DNA of 64,000 bases from Acridotheres tristis (lineage: Eukaryota > Chordata > Aves > Passeriformes > Sturnidae), in NCBI GenBank assembly GCA_037013685.1, contig CM072893.1:18929736-18993735 (forward strand). The letters run 5' to 3'. Shown in pieces: positions 21,002 to 34,440 of the stretch. How positions within the stretch are numbered: position 1 is the stretch's first letter; every line of letters begins with the position of its first letter. Both the position numbers and the translations under genes were made by a program. Below the pieces are notes generated by a model. That model saw only the letters and a list, made by a program, of their open reading frames with translations. It was not told the origin of the DNA and made no database searches.

Positions 21002-21069
21002 AACCACAGAGTTACGTCACCTAAAAGACAAGAATAACCACAGAGCCACATCACATAAAAGCCCAGAGT
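21002..21069 (+). repeat. 34-bp tandem duplication carrying a CRE-like site
   Basis: Two adjacent 34-bp units (21002-21035 and 21036-21069) both begin AACCACAGAG and share CAC.TAAAAG. They match at roughly four of five positions. The first unit contains TTACGTCAC, close to a CRE. The second has ACATCAC at the same place. Confidence 0.8.
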
Positions 21070-21999
21070 AATAGGTAAGATAAAAAATGAGCAAGGAAAA
21101 AAAAGATGTGGGATGGAAAGGCTAGTGTGCTATGTGCCCAGAGCCAGGCTTTAGGGCCTGGGCAGCATATTCAGGAAATACCTGCCTGCTGATGAGGCAG
21201 ATAAATTAAATCTAGATTAGAGATTTGTTCTCTGGACTATGGGCAGCTGTATTATTCTCATGTTGAAGAGACATCCAGCAAACTGATTGTTTGTGGTGAT
21301 GGAAACTTTTCATTTGCTGGAACTGTTCTGACGTTCATTGTGCAAAGTTGCCAGATGGCAAAAATGTTGTGTTTGCAATAAACAATCATTAACATCACTT
21401 AAGATACATGTCACTCACATGACAAGAACATGTGTCTAACAGGTCCAGGCCTAACTGGGACACACCAAATGCAATCATTTGCTCACTTGCTGGACTGGTG
21501 TTTTATTCAGGGCTTTCCTGGACCTTACAACCAATAGCTGACTGCATAACTGAGGTTTTCAAAGCCAGCTCCTAAACCTTTGCTCACTCAGAGGGAAATA
21601 CTTGGCCAGAAATGAGTCCCTGAAGGACACACCCGTGACCCGCCACTCCCCCAGCACATTAGCAGAAATATCAGCTTGTCATTTCTCCTCCTTTGAGTAG
21701 CTCTGGTCTTGTGGCTGTAGCTACTCTTCCTCTCTCCTGCTCCAGCATTTTGGGCCATGTTTCAGGAGATTATCACCATTCATACCAAAGCACAGAGGGA
21801 GTAAGACCAGTTGGTACTCCTACAGTATCATTCAACCTAATGGATCCCCAGCTGCTTATAAAACTTCAACCATCCACAAAGAGCATCAGAGCCATTCAGT
21901 TACAAGACACAGAGAAGCACAGTAAAACCATCCAGCCCTTTTTTCTCACAGTGCAGGGTTGTTTCTGATTGAAGATTTATTGCCATTATGTTCAACTGG

Positions 22000-22150
22000 T
22001 GCTTAAAAGTTTTTAGAGATTCAGCTTCTATTTCTTCCCTCAGGAGGTCTTCCTATAGTCCAATATGACTTACCATCAGAAGTCTTTCCTTCCTAATGTC
22101 TCTACTTTTAAATTCTCCCTTCTGGAGCGTAAAAAATCTATTTATGCTAA
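22000..22150 (-). mobile_element. Ancient CR1/L3-type LINE fragment
   Basis: The plus strand (TCCTTCCTAATGTCTCTAC, CTTCCCTCAGGAGGTCTTCC) resembles the antisense of the widespread amniote CR1/L3 3' region, where 'gggaggt', 'ttcctaatrtct' and 'aatctccctttctgcag' occur in the same order. Divergence is high, which suggests an old insertion. The limits are approximate and no consensus alignment was run. Confidence 0.45.
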
Positions 22151-22795
22151 TTTACTACTTTAGAGTATTCCTCTCTGGAGATGGTTTCTGTTTCCTCTTT
22201 GACTCACACAACCAAATGATTAATGTCCATGTTGTTTCATTGTCCTATATCATGGGTCCTAAAAATATTGCTCTTGTTGTATCTCAGTTCACAAAAAGGC
22301 ACTAAGATTTGCTGCTGTGTAGGTGGTTTTATACTTTTAAGGTTTTGTGGCTCTGTTAGCTCACCAAAAGCATTTTGCATGCCATTTTCAACCTGTCAAA
22401 GACCATATAGGCGAGGGATTCATACAGACTGAATTTCATGTCAGCAAGCTTAGCCATGATTTTAAAAGACCAGACCGGAACACAAATGTGCAAACAGCAA
22501 ACATTTCACAAAAGTATCGGTGTAGGGGTTTTTAATCTCATTTTCAGGAGTTTCTCAAAATTACTAGCCTCAGAAAAATCAGTATATTCATAACTATATG
22601 GCTGTAGGAATTGGTTCCTCAGAACTTGCTTCATTCAGTAAAAAACACCGAGATCTAAACAAGGAAGTTTAGAAGAAAATTTGTCAGACAGCTTTGCATT
22701 TCTTCTAATCTACAGTGAACTGCTCACATTTTCAGGAAAAAGAATGAGCTCAAAATGCTATATGTATTTAAACCCCGCACCACCTTCTTGTTTTG

Positions 22796-22859
22796 TGACA
22801 TGTCCATTAAACTAAGCCCTAAGAACGTGACATACACATTAAGCTAAGCTCTAAGAACG
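22796..22859 (+). repeat. 32-bp tandem duplication
   Basis: Units at 22796-22827 and 22828-22859 both start TGACAT and end CTAAGAACG. They share ATTAA.CTAAGC and differ at about five positions. This is a simple local duplication. Confidence 0.85.
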
Positions 22860-22999
22860 TCAGTCTCCCACAAGGGAATAAAGAAGGTGTTTAAACTTGG
22901 CATAGTCACCCCCTTCACACATGCATACAATCAATTCCCCGGCATCTGCAGCACAGTTTACTACAATTTTTTTTGTGTGTGCTAATTTAGCGTGTACAC

Positions 23000-25900
23000 A
23001 AAGCTCTGACAGTGTATCCCAGGTGGAGGGACTGATCCTTGGCCCCACTCCTATTTTGCAGAGCAAACACAGCACAGAGGTGTCAACATCTGTTAGAGCT
23101 CACAGCTGGACATTGCCCACGTGCAGCGAAGTGCCCAACACAAGCCTGCCTGCTCTCACCCTGCCCTGGTGCAGCTCCCTCAGTGGTGCTTGGGGCAGGT
23201 CTGGTGTGGGACCTGAGCTGGGTGTGTTACAGAGCAGGGAGAATTCACTGACAGAGCACAACCAGCTGACAGCCACTGGGACTTTACAGATGGAAAGGAT
23301 GCAGAGGAAGATGCATGAGAGCAGCACAAAGGCCACATTATTTCAGATCAAAGGTCTGTGTAGCTCAGAATCTCCTCTCCAGCCATGCTCAAGAGCAGAT
23401 GCTCAAGAGTGGAGGGCAAGCACGACTGAAGCTCCCTGCAGCAAGCCCTCCCAGCACATGGCCCAGAGTCTGGGCTCAGCTCCAAGAAGGATGTGAAGCT
23501 CCTAACATCCCACTGATTTCAGCAGTTTCAAGCAGGTTTCACATCATTTGATTTTAGCAGGGAATCAGAAACTTCAGTAGAAAGAAAGAACTGTGGAGAT
23601 AGACTCTGTGTTTTGAAAAATTTTGCACTGTTCTCCTTGAGAAAACAAAATCCTCCTCCTTCCTTCCCCACCCTGATTATAAACTGCCTTTTTTAGCTCC
23701 TGCAATATCTGAAAAACTGCAGTTGGAATTTATAGAATAATAAATGTCTGCCCTGAAGATAAAGTCAAGAACACCTGGAAACAAGAATAATATTGTCCCT
23801 TCCTTGCCCAGCAGGAACTCATGGCAATATCCCTGTGCAATAAAGTACCTATCAATAAGCTCATTGGAAAAGCCCAAATGGTAGAGCTACTAAGACAACA
23901 GACAACAGAAAGGGAATTCAAAGCAAAGACAGACTTTAGGCTTGAAAGATTGGTCCTAGAATGTTCCATCTGTGAGGTTACAATGGTGTTTCTCCATACG
24001 TCCAGTTAGCAAATTATAGCCAACCAGCTTTTCTTGTGAAGAACAAAATTAATTTCTGTAATGTGCCCATCTAGGGACATAAATCCTGGTTTTTTGCAAT
24101 CTCTTTTCCCAGAATAACACCACAGCAAACATCCCCTTCTCTTGTAACTGAGGAAATGAGGAGAAGGAATGTGCCTGGACCAAGCCACTCTGCACAAGAG
24201 GCCAGTATCTGATGTGCTGGCTCATAAATGACACAAGAAGATTTTCTCTGGATTTACAGCCTCATTGGTTCCGTGGGGGCTGTAGTTTTCCCTTTTACAT
24301 TTCTTGGAGGTGTTGCATGCACTCTCAAACAGGAGATCTGATGTGGAAACAAAAGTTTTTCAGATCTCCCACAGAAGGTAGCTTTTTCCTCCCAAGCAAA
24401 CACCCTGGCCAGGTGGATGGCCTGCAGCTGCGATGCAGGAGCAAGAGTAAGTTGTTTAAAGGTCATAAAAACCCTTGGGCTTAGCTTTTATTTGTGGAAG
24501 AAAACCCCAGGTGGCAGATGCTTCTCTGCACTCCTCCTAACATGTGCCATGAGAGTGAACCTGCCTGAGAGCTGTCTACAATACAGGTGAAGAAAGCAGC
24601 TGGGTTGGCTGTATGAAATATATCTCTATGTAGACATGGTTGTGCAATGTTCATTGTAGGTCTGTGGGGTACCTGCCTGGCCTCCAGCTGCCATCTCAGA
24701 AATATTTGGGTCTACAAGCTTCTTATCATCTGACAGGCATGCTGCATTTGAGCTGTTCCAAACAGCATTAGAAGCTATAACTAGGCATCCAAATCCCACA
24801 CAAAAGGATTCTATCCCAGTGTTTTATTCCCATTTTAAGGATGGAAGAACCAAGGCACAGTGTTATTCTGAATAATGGCTGCAAGAGTGTCCTTTCCTTT
24901 GGGGTGAAGCAGTGTCTAGAAGACTAAATCTTGCTTGCTGCAGATAAGTGCTGCCAGGTCCAGCTGGCTGGTGTGAGTATTCCAGCCTTTGGAAAACAGC
25001 TGCTCAAGGAGCACTATGGCACTAAGAGCTATTTATGGAATTTGGTGTTTCTCAGAAGTCTGTACTAAAGGCCAGGCTAAGCCCAGGCTCTCAAGTGGTG
25101 CAGATTGCTGCCTGCCATAGCTGCAGTGATCCTCAGTACAATGGCTCCTTGTGAAAGCTGAGGGATTTTCAGATGTTGCCAGAGATAATTAATATTCCCT
25201 GTCTTCCATTTACCTACTCCAAGTCATGGAACCGACCCCAAGTTCCTCATGGGACACGAGACAAACATGTACACAGCTCAGGGAGTGATTTGCCCTGGCA
25301 TGCTGGTGCTGTCTGTAACCCCCATGAACACAGCCCCACTGAACACGAGCTCAGCCAGCACCGCTCACTGCTCTGTGCCTTCAGCTCAGCCCAAACCCAG
25401 CCTGATTCAGTTCCACACGTGGGGCAGAGGGTTCAGGGATGTTGCAGTGACCTATGCAGCTTACAGCCAATGGCCCTGGCAGAGAATCTGGTGTATCTGT
25501 AAGGAAGTGTGCAGCTCCTGGCACGTATGTGCAAGGCAGTGGCAAAGGAAGCAAAAGTTGCTGAAGCACATGGCACAGCATCTTCTGTCCTGACTGACAC
25601 TCTGACAGCTGCACCACAGCACTGCCTGAGAGAATGAGAACTGATGTGGCTGCTCTGTACTGCCCTGCTTTGCCTCCTGGGTCCTTGGGGGAAAGTTGCT
25701 GGGAAGAGATCAGCACTAAAAAGCAGCAAGCGCAGTTCCAGGCATGGAGAGTTCAAGGCTATCAGATCCTTGGTGGCCTGGGACTGCTGCTTCTAGAAGG
25801 GTCAATACAGAAAGGATTAACTCACTGGCAAAGGGCCCAGCGAGTGTGGGGCTTCCTTCCAAAACCTCCCAGCCTGAAGGGCTTTATTCAGCCCTAACTC

Positions 25901-28900
25901 CAGATGCTACAAAACGAGAGGAATAGGAATTTCCCAAACATTCACTCTGCTAGGGCTGTGACGCTGGAACAGAGAGGGAGAGGATCATGATCATCAGGGA
26001 AAACAGCCCAGAGCACCAAGGCAGAATAGTGCTGTGAGGCAGTGGCACAGATAGACGAGCAAGAACTACCTGGTATTTGCACTAGGACCTGACTCAGAGA
26101 AGTCAGCTTCCATAATTTCCACTGTCTGCAAGCCCAGAAGTTGCTTATGGCATGCTCCACAGCCAGCCCATCTAATCTCACGATTTTTTTATTTCTGCCA
26201 CCCTCTCATCCTTCCCTTTGCTCACCTTACACATTTACTCATAGTTATTTTCCACATTTTTCAAGTTTTTGTTCCTCCAGCTCCCAACTTCTCCCTTCCT
26301 TTTCCCTCCTCTACTCATTGTCCTGCTCTGCCTCTGTTCTGCCTCTCCTTTTTCTCATCCTGCTCTTCCCATATGCTCCACTTCCCTGGAAGCACTTGCT
26401 GGAAGGCTGGATCCCACACAGCCATTAGAGATGTGTAAGCACTAGCAACGTCTTTGGGCATGTGGAGCCTGCACCTTTACGAGATAATGCCCAAGACATT
26501 TCAACCTCAGGAAGGAGGGCTTAGAAATATCTGCTGTCTGTGTCCTTTACTCTGTGGGATGTATTAGACTGTTCTTTCAGCATTCCTGTGTGGCCAATAC
26601 TAGGTCCTCTCTCTCCTTTCATAGAAAACATTTAATTTCTAAAAGCTATAAAACTGTGTAGTTTAAAAAGTACATCAAAGTTTGTGGACTCCAAGGTTAC
26701 AATACAAGGAAAGATCTTCTGGTCTGAGTCCAGATCCCATAATCACACAAATAACCCTCTTATTCCACATCTCTTTAGTCCAGTCTGCTGACAGTGTCTT
26801 TTGAAGCCTGCTTGAAATGTTAAGGACTTTCTCTTAATTGAGGCCTCAATTTATTCTTCATCCATTTACCAATAACTTGTTCTTGCATGATACAGTCTAT
26901 GGTGTGATGAATCTCTTCTCCCTCACTTACAGACAAAACTTTTAGCTAGTCTTTTCAGGAGTTTTTCCAGATCTGGTAATGACAAACCTTTGGGTGTTTA
27001 CATGTCCAGTGCAGTTAGCACAGAAGTCACAAGCAGGACTATCAGCTACAGCCCCATGGTGCAATCTTCAGTGTCGTCCTTCATCTATTTCCACTTGAAC
27101 AGGGTTATCTAGCTGGTGCCATCTAACTCTGGAAGGTTACACTTCATTTAGATGTATTGAGTAAATTCTCAGCTCCACTGATACTCCATCTTCTAACAGC
27201 AGGGGTAAAAGGGCAGACGATTGTTTACATTGGTTTCAGGCTCAGTCATAATGTAGGGTTTTGTCTGAGTGGAAGTGCACAATTGGAGCAGCTGGCAAAA
27301 TTCAGGAAAACTATAGGATTCCCTTCAGATCAAAGGCAGTCACTTTCTTCTTTATTCCCACAACTGATCTTAAGGAACTCTCTTGTGCGCTTTAAAAGAA
27401 AAAAAGTCATCATTTCCTCCTCTATCTCTTTTTTCATTGAATCTGATTGAAAATTTCTCATCAAAGCTTTTTCAGTAGATATTTGAGCTCTTGGTGAAGA
27501 GAAAAAAGTCTCAGTGCCCTTGGAAACATTCAATTTTTCACTAAATAAACAAACCAAATTCTTTTTAGATAAGAACGGCAGAATCAGGGGAGAAGAGCAG
27601 GAGGATACTGGGTCTCAGTGGAAAGGCAGTATGTTTTGTGTCAAAACGGAATATATTTCAAAAAGCAGTACAAGCTCATCAAAAGTTCCTTAAACTAAAC
27701 TTCTGAAAATCTCCAATGTCAAGCCAAAAAATTGTTGAAAAGTAAGTCTGTCTCTGCTTGCCAGTCATGTTGGCTCCATTGCTTTGAACCCTAAGACAGC
27801 TTCTGAGTCGACTGGTGTCTGCAGTTGAGATATGTGCTTGTACTTATGTTCCAAAATTAAAATTTTGTTTCAAAAAATCTCCATTTGACCCCACTTCTTG
27901 ACATGATATGGGTTTTGGGAAGCTGTCAGATGGCCATTTGTGCACTACTTGTCAGAGAGAGTTAGGAGAAAGTTCCTTGCTCTTCAGAAAACTCCCAATC
28001 CAAGGAGAAACCTTCCTTTTCATGGCATGGCAAACATCAGAATATTGCACTTAGAAGCAATCTGTGCAGTGCATAACCTGCTTCTTCAAACACCTGGAAA
28101 TCACCTGGCCCTGGATAGCCTGTTTTCACAAGTAAGGGGTCTTGAACCCTTATAAGCAGACACAGAAGTGTCACTGGAGCAGAAGCAAGAGTGATCTGCA
28201 GCTGAGCAGATCCAGCAGCAGAAGGCACCAAGCACACCTGGGCAATCCTGGCATCCAGCAGCAGGCAGTACTCATGGCTGGGCTCCCAGGTACTGGAGAT
28301 ACGGATACATTCATGCTGCAGGATTATCAAAACTTGTGATTTTTTATAAAAGCCACCCAGAGGATATGAAGGCCACCAAATCCCAGTGACTTGAGTAAGA
28401 ACTGTAGTTCAGCTTCCCACCCAGGATTCAGCCTGGTACAAGTTTTGAAGAGGGGAATAACCTGGAGAACAAAGCCGGAGTCTTTGAAGTTTGTATGGAA
28501 ATGTAATGCAGGTCTGCTGCCAGGGCAGTCAGCACTCTTGGAGGAGTTTAATTTTGGTGTCAGGCTGCCCTCCTTTGCAAAAGCCAGTGATGAATTTTGC
28601 ACCGCTGAGTTATTCTGTCCTATGTGACTGTAGCTCTGTTTATTTTGAAAACTTGCTGTGCTGGAGGGAATTTACGAGCCAGCAATATTTCTACTTTATA
28701 GCACTTCCTTCGTCCACATTCCTTTGTCTGGTCATTTACACGGGCTGGGCCCACGAGGAGAGGTCACGGGGGCACTCGAGTGGTATCTAGAGGCTCAGAA
28801 TAGAAACATGTTTTCTCACACAAAAATAAATAAGGGAGAAATGTTTCCATTGCAGAAGAGGAGCACAGGCTGGGATCCCAGCAGAGACTACCAGGGAACA

Positions 28901-29240
28901 GCAGGCTGCCCAGCCAGGGCAATTAACAGCATTTAACAACAGACACACTGCACATAACGTGTCTATTCTAGTGACACCCTCTCTGGCTTTGGCACACTTA
29001 AGTTTGGTCGCTTAAAATAGTCAGCAGCTGAAATGTAAAGTACAGATGTAGTTGTATCTGAATGAACTACCAAGGAGCTGTCTAAGGAGCAGGCACGTGT
29101 CTCCCCTGTGCTGCACCTGAATTCAAAGCAGCTACTCCCCTTGGATCACAGCTGAGCATTTGACATTTGAAGAGGCAGTAGACAAAAAAATCCCAACTGT
29201 CCACACTTATTTTCTATACATACATATATATACACTCTCA
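23000..29240. other. Intergenic DNA, no gene seen
   Basis: The composition is mixed. Plus-strand open frames reach 191 codons (22921-23496) but match no family I recognise and have no splice or promoter context. A MIR-like fragment lies near 24.82 kb. I found no tRNA, snRNA or processed pseudogene. Confidence 0.5.
24815..24870 (-). repeat. MIR-like SINE fragment
   Basis: TTATTCCCATTTTAAGGATG followed by GAAGAACCAAGGCACAG matches the antisense MIR landmark 'ccattttacagatgaggaaactgaggcacag' with several substitutions. Only this short core is recognisable. Confidence 0.45.
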
Positions 29241-29246
29241 CTCTAC

Positions 29247-29407
29247 TGAGAAGTGGTGGATGACCCATCCCTTGATGGAAACATTCAGGGTCAGGTTGGA
29301 TGGGATTCTAAGCAACCTGATTGAAGGTGTCCCTGCTTATTTCAAGGAGTTTGGACTAGGACCTTTAAAGGTCCCTTCCAAACAAAATTATTCTAACATC
29401 CTATGAT
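29247..29407 (+). mobile_element. CR1 LINE 3' end
   Basis: The segment runs GAAGTGGTGGATGACCCATC, then GTCAGGTTGGATGGGATTCT, then GGTGTCCCTGC, then AAAGGTCCCTTCCAAAC, and ends ATCCTATGAT. This order and the terminal ATTCTATGAT-like motif are diagnostic of bird CR1 3' ends. Only the last ~160 bp is present, as expected for 5'-truncated CR1 copies. Moderate divergence points to an old insertion. Confidence 0.9.
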
Positions 29408-29409
29408 GC

Positions 29410-32400
29410 CCCATCCCTGCCCTTCTCAGGAGTTGACTGATCTCAGCTTGGAATACTGTTCATTCAAAATTGCATGAAATCTCATAAAATTTCTTTATCT
29501 AAATCTGCAGCAAAATGAAAAAAGACATCTGTGAATTTTAAGTGTATAATCCCCCAGCCAATCCCACCAAAAGATCAACCAACCACCCAAGCCTGAAAGA
29601 TCTACAAGATCAGCACAGTCTTACTAAAAATACCAGGAGCACCCAAAAGCGCAGTGTGACCATCACCAAAGCTGGAGTAGCTCTGATTAGGCTCCAGTTT
29701 CCAGCTGGGTCAGCACGGTGCCACGCGGTGGTGTAAAGCTGAAGGAAGCTCTGTCACCATGCCCCTCACCCTGCAGAAAGCCCAGCTGATGTGATCTGGC
29801 CGTGTACACCTGCAGTGTGCATCAGACATTCCATACAGAGGACTTCTCCCCTACATGTGCATGCAGACCACCACCTGCAGTGGAAGGTCTTGGCTACTTT
29901 AATACTTTTCACATATTTATTATGAGTCCTGTTGGTCTCACTCCTGCCTTCCCACCCCAAGATGTCTGTATTTCTGCTTTAGATTAAAAAGGCAATTCCC
30001 ACACAGGCAGTTTGTTAAATGTCCTTGCAATGACAGACAATACCTTAGAAAGACACCAAGTGCTGATTTATCTGAGGTTACTAGCTACAGCACGTGGTTT
30101 AAATCAGATCCTGGCCCATGACAGTGATATAAGGGAGAACTCTACTTAATGGTAGTGAAGGGAGCACATCTCCCTTCCTTAATCACACACAGATTTCCAG
30201 TTGGATAGAGGCAGGGCTGCCTATTTGTCCCTCATTATACAAACCATAAACACACATGGGTTTACCCAGAGCTTGTCCACTCTAATCATCTATCAAGAAT
30301 TCCAGATTCTTCCTGTGTTATCCAAAGATTTTTTTTACTATAACATCCTTTCCTGAAAAAATTATACAAACTAACTTCTGTTCTCATCCTATTCTCCTCT
30401 TTTCCCAATTGAACTGAAAAGACCAGGCTCCCAAAGAAGCTGCTTCCCCATGTAGATGTTCTTGGGTAAGTACAGAAGTGTCACTTGCAGAGATTCTAAC
30501 ATTCAGCAGCCCTGATTCTGTGACTTTATCTTTTATTTTACTCTCAAACAACTCATTCAATGTTATTCATCGACTGCAGTGCAAAGCCAGCCAGATCAGC
30601 TTATGCCATCCCTGAGCAGCAGCTGGGTGTTGCAGCTCGACCATGGTGAGTGCTCATCCAGCTGTTTCACAGCTGGATAATTGTGGGAGAATCTCTTCTC
30701 ACTGAAAGAGATTCAATGACAAATGGTTGGACAACAGTCTTACCTTAAACTGCCACGGCCTTTTTACAGTTATGTCCAGACCTAAATCAGATGGGACATT
30801 TCCTAAGGTACAAAGTAGAATGAACTGCCAGTTTCTAAGTGGCTCTCATGGCAAGTTGAACACCACACAGATTTTTGTGGCTTTGAAGAGAGAATCCAAA
30901 TACTGGACATTTGGCTCCTGCCTTAAATATCCTTGAAAAGTTTTTTTTGGCAAAGACAATTCTACCAGAAAGATTCAGGGAAAGCTTTTAAAATTCCATT
31001 TGCCATCGGATGTAACTCAGACATGACATTTGTAATGTCATCAGAGCAGAATTGCTGACGTGAACAAGAGTGTTGGCAGCAACTTCCATGGGACCAGTAC
31101 TGGGTCCAGTTTTCACATTTTCTAGGCATTTTTTGCTAAATGTTATTTTGTATAAAGAAACATTTGTTTAGACTCCAGATGTTCAAGTAACCTCCTGTCA
31201 TATTTTGTCTGCATCCCAGTGCTCCCATCTGTGATCTGAAGTGTTATGAGGTAAAAGTGGAAGGATTTATTTTGATCTCACTTCCATCTGTTTTACACTC
31301 CACTGACTCCCTTCTTGATTTGTACCAGTGTTTGAGAGCAGGGCTAAAGTGCAGTGGGTGCAGTTCTGCACTGCTGTTACCAGTGTAAACCCAGAAAACA
31401 GGACATTCACTCTGAACTGACCTGTGAAAATTATTTGCAGAATTATTGGGATAAACAGTTGTGATCCAGGAAATCAGCAAACTGTGCAGGCACTTGTTCA
31501 GGGAGAACATCTGCTATGAAACACTTCAGTTGTTACCAGTGCTTAACAGATGGGCACTGCTGAGGCTAATGATTGTGAAATATGAACTTTATGATGTTTC
31601 TGAGGAACCCACAGCAATGTTACTACAGCATATTCAGTGCTGACATCTCTTTATCTACTCTCAGAGTGCTCTGAAGGCAGCCCTGACTTCAAAGCTCTGG
31701 AGCTTATACATCAGTGCCAGCCTTGATTACAAGAATAGGAAATCTATGAACACTTCCCTTAATGGCTGTGATTATAATCAAACTGACAACCTGATTTGGG
31801 CCAGAATGGTCCATGGTCATGGATGGCAAAGGCTCCTCATGAGTGTCAAAACAGCTGCGTATGATGGGGGTTGGAGATTTTCCCCCTCCAATGCCTGGCA
31901 TGTGCCTCTGTTCCAGGGCTTGTCTGCACTGTTCTCCATGACTGGTCAGACAGGGGATGTCCAAGGGCAGAGAACCATGCTCACTACTTTAGAATCAGAC
32001 AAAAATTAGTGTCAGGGAGGTCTGTGTAGGCACTTAAGATCAATTTGGAGTTTGCACCAGCTTACATAGTTCAGGCATTTGTCTAATGCTGCTGAGAGGG
32101 TGAAGATGCATCTGCAGGCAATTAAAGACTCCTGGTTCCAGTATTTAGTTCTGTAAATAGTTTGTGCTGCAGAATCCCAGCTGGAGGCAGCAGGATCACC
32201 AGCATAGGAAACAGTGATACTTGAATTCCAAATGGGTAAAAGGTATCCTGCAGCAATACAGAGAATAGCAAAACAAAACTAAAAAAAAAACCAAACCACT
32301 GTCCAAGTAACTCAGAATGACAAAAACCTTCTGCTTCCATCTTCACTCTGTCTTAGCAGAAACTAGCAATAGATCCAAGACAGTGGGGGGGAGTGGAGGG

Positions 32401-34310
32401 GGGGGTGGTGGTTTTTTATCTCTTTATGCTGCAAGAAAAAATTCTCAGAGCACTTTGTCGGAAAGAAATCATTAACATAGGAAACATGAATTAGCAGAGA
32501 CTGCAATAATCTTTGTTACCAGTGAGATGGACCAGGCTTGTCTCCCAGCTGCATCACTGGAAATCCACCAAGGGAAGCATTTTGGACAAAAAGATTCTCC
32601 AGAGCCTGGAGCACAAACTGTGTCACAAAGATTACAGGAAATCTTCTGCAATGTAGTGCTAACATTTTACAGGAGACCTGAAAATTTCCATGCCTGGTGC
32701 AAACAGAATCCCCTGATGCTCAGCTATTCTGTTCCTCCCCAGGCCTGGCTGCTGAACCAATCCTAACACAGCCAGCAGCCCAAGGTGATATCACTTGCTA
32801 AGTATGAAGTTTGGGATTGAAATGCCTCGTCCTTTCTCATTTTGCTTGCCAGCACTATCCCTCAGCTCTAGTCAGGGCCTCTTATTTGCCTGAGAACTGA
32901 ATTTAACCAGGATAGTAATAGTTTGCATACTCATCTGACACTAAAAGAGAAGAATTGGTGGACAGATTATTGGCATGTGGAATTATATCTTTTCAGATTT
33001 TCTGTAATAGCATGGCTATTAAACCGAAGATCATTAATAATATACCATTTAGCTTGTTTTTGAAGGGTGGAGGAAGGACTGAGTATATATGGATGAAAAG
33101 AGCAAGGAGAAGAAGCTGAAACTTCTCCTGGCAGCAGGCAGGGAGACAAACCCCAGCTGTGCTTGCAGCACACTTTGAAGTATTCGTAAGGCGTTGAGAT
33201 AGCACAGTCATTTCCAAATGTATTCACTCACAGTGGTAGTCCAGCCAGCTGGCGTGTCTGTGCTCCAAGCTGGGAAAGATCCCTGGTCAGCAAAATAAGA
33301 TGATACTGGAACTGGGGCTGTGAAGAAGCCTGGCTGCCTGTCTCTGCTACAGCTAGTGTCTCCTGGTGGAAATGTGCGTGTTCACTTTTAAATTTTGCTT
33401 TTATAACAGCAGAACCTGGTATGGGTTTCAGGTATGTAACATTCTGCTGCTAATTTTTCCCCTTTGCACTAAGAGAAGGGATTATGAAAGCTGAAATGCT
33501 TTGGGCTCACTTAAGCAGAAAATGCCAGTCTTCAGATTTCACTTTTTCTCTCTTTTTGGGCTCTTTTTTGTTATCACACGAAAGATAGCCCCTCACCTCT
33601 GAACTGCATATCAAAGGGAAGAGATGTTTAATAATAGCAAACACAAGACAGAGTTCAATCAATCCTCCCACTGAGTGAGGAATTAATGCTGGGAAAGCAC
33701 CTCTCAAACCCTTCCAAATCCTCCAAACCCCTCCAAGCCTGCAATGTTGGACTACAAAAATGCTGAATAAATGGGGGCTGTGCAAATCCCATGTTCTCCA
33801 CTCTGTTACTACATGACAAACCATTTAGTTCACACTGTTTCTCTGCTGCCTGACAGTGCATATCAGCTGAAACAGGACTGGCAGTGACCCCAGCTGACCC
33901 TAGTAATGAAGGAGAGATGTTTGTCTAACTGGAGACCCATGAAGGCACCCAAGATGTTGCCATTCCATAAAGGTGCTCGGTTCTTTGCATAGCTCTTGAT
34001 TTCCCTGGCTAATTGATTGTATCCGTTGTCTCTCTTATACAATGCTGTACTAAAGCACAGAAGGATTTGTAAAATGATTTTACACTACTCGTCCCTGAGA
34101 CAGGTAAAATTCCTGGTTCTCACCTGAGATGCAACAATCTCTACCACATTCACAATCTTCACATCTTCCCTCACATTCTTTTTGAACTGTCCTGATGCAA
34201 CTGAAAGGTATGTATGAAATAAGCTGTAGTTGTATAATGCTTTATGATAAAGCGCTCTTTGATTTTGTATTTTTGAAGATGTATCAGCCCCAGACAGATA
34301 TAGCTTCCAG
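29410..34310. other. Intergenic DNA, no gene seen
   Basis: The composition is ordinary, with only short open frames. A G-rich tract lies at 32383-32412. I recognise no RNA gene and no clear transposable element. Confidence 0.5.
32383..32412 (+). other. G-rich tract
   Basis: Two long G-runs (7 and 8 bases) are joined by GTGGA and followed by TGGTGG. It can form a G-quadruplex in several registers. No gene context is apparent. Confidence 0.7.
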
Positions 34311-34311
34311 T

Positions 34312-34440
34312 TATGCCAGGGAGGTTTAGATTTGATATGAGACAATTTCTTTACCAAAGGAGTTGTCAAGCATTGGAACAGGCTGCCCAGGGAAGTGGCT
34401 ACACATCTTTAGAGCATTGAGAAGTCTGTACTTGGTAAGG
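34312..34440 (+). mobile_element. CR1 LINE 3' region fragment
   Basis: The order CCAGGGAGGTTTAGATTTGA, ACAATTTCTTTACCAAAGGA, GTTGTCAAGCATTGGAACAG, GCTGCCCAGGGAAGTGG is the conserved untranslated 3' part of bird CR1. The usual final segment with the ATTCTATGA motif is missing or too diverged to see. Confidence 0.88.

Noticed and set aside
22921..23496. 191-codon ATG-started frame
   Set aside because: No family resemblance, no supporting signals, and alternative frames overlap on both strands.
33660..33760. CTCCAAACCCCTCCAAGCC-type sequence resembling a LINE end in antisense
   Set aside because: It lacks the CR1 terminal motif and the ordered upstream landmarks in either orientation.
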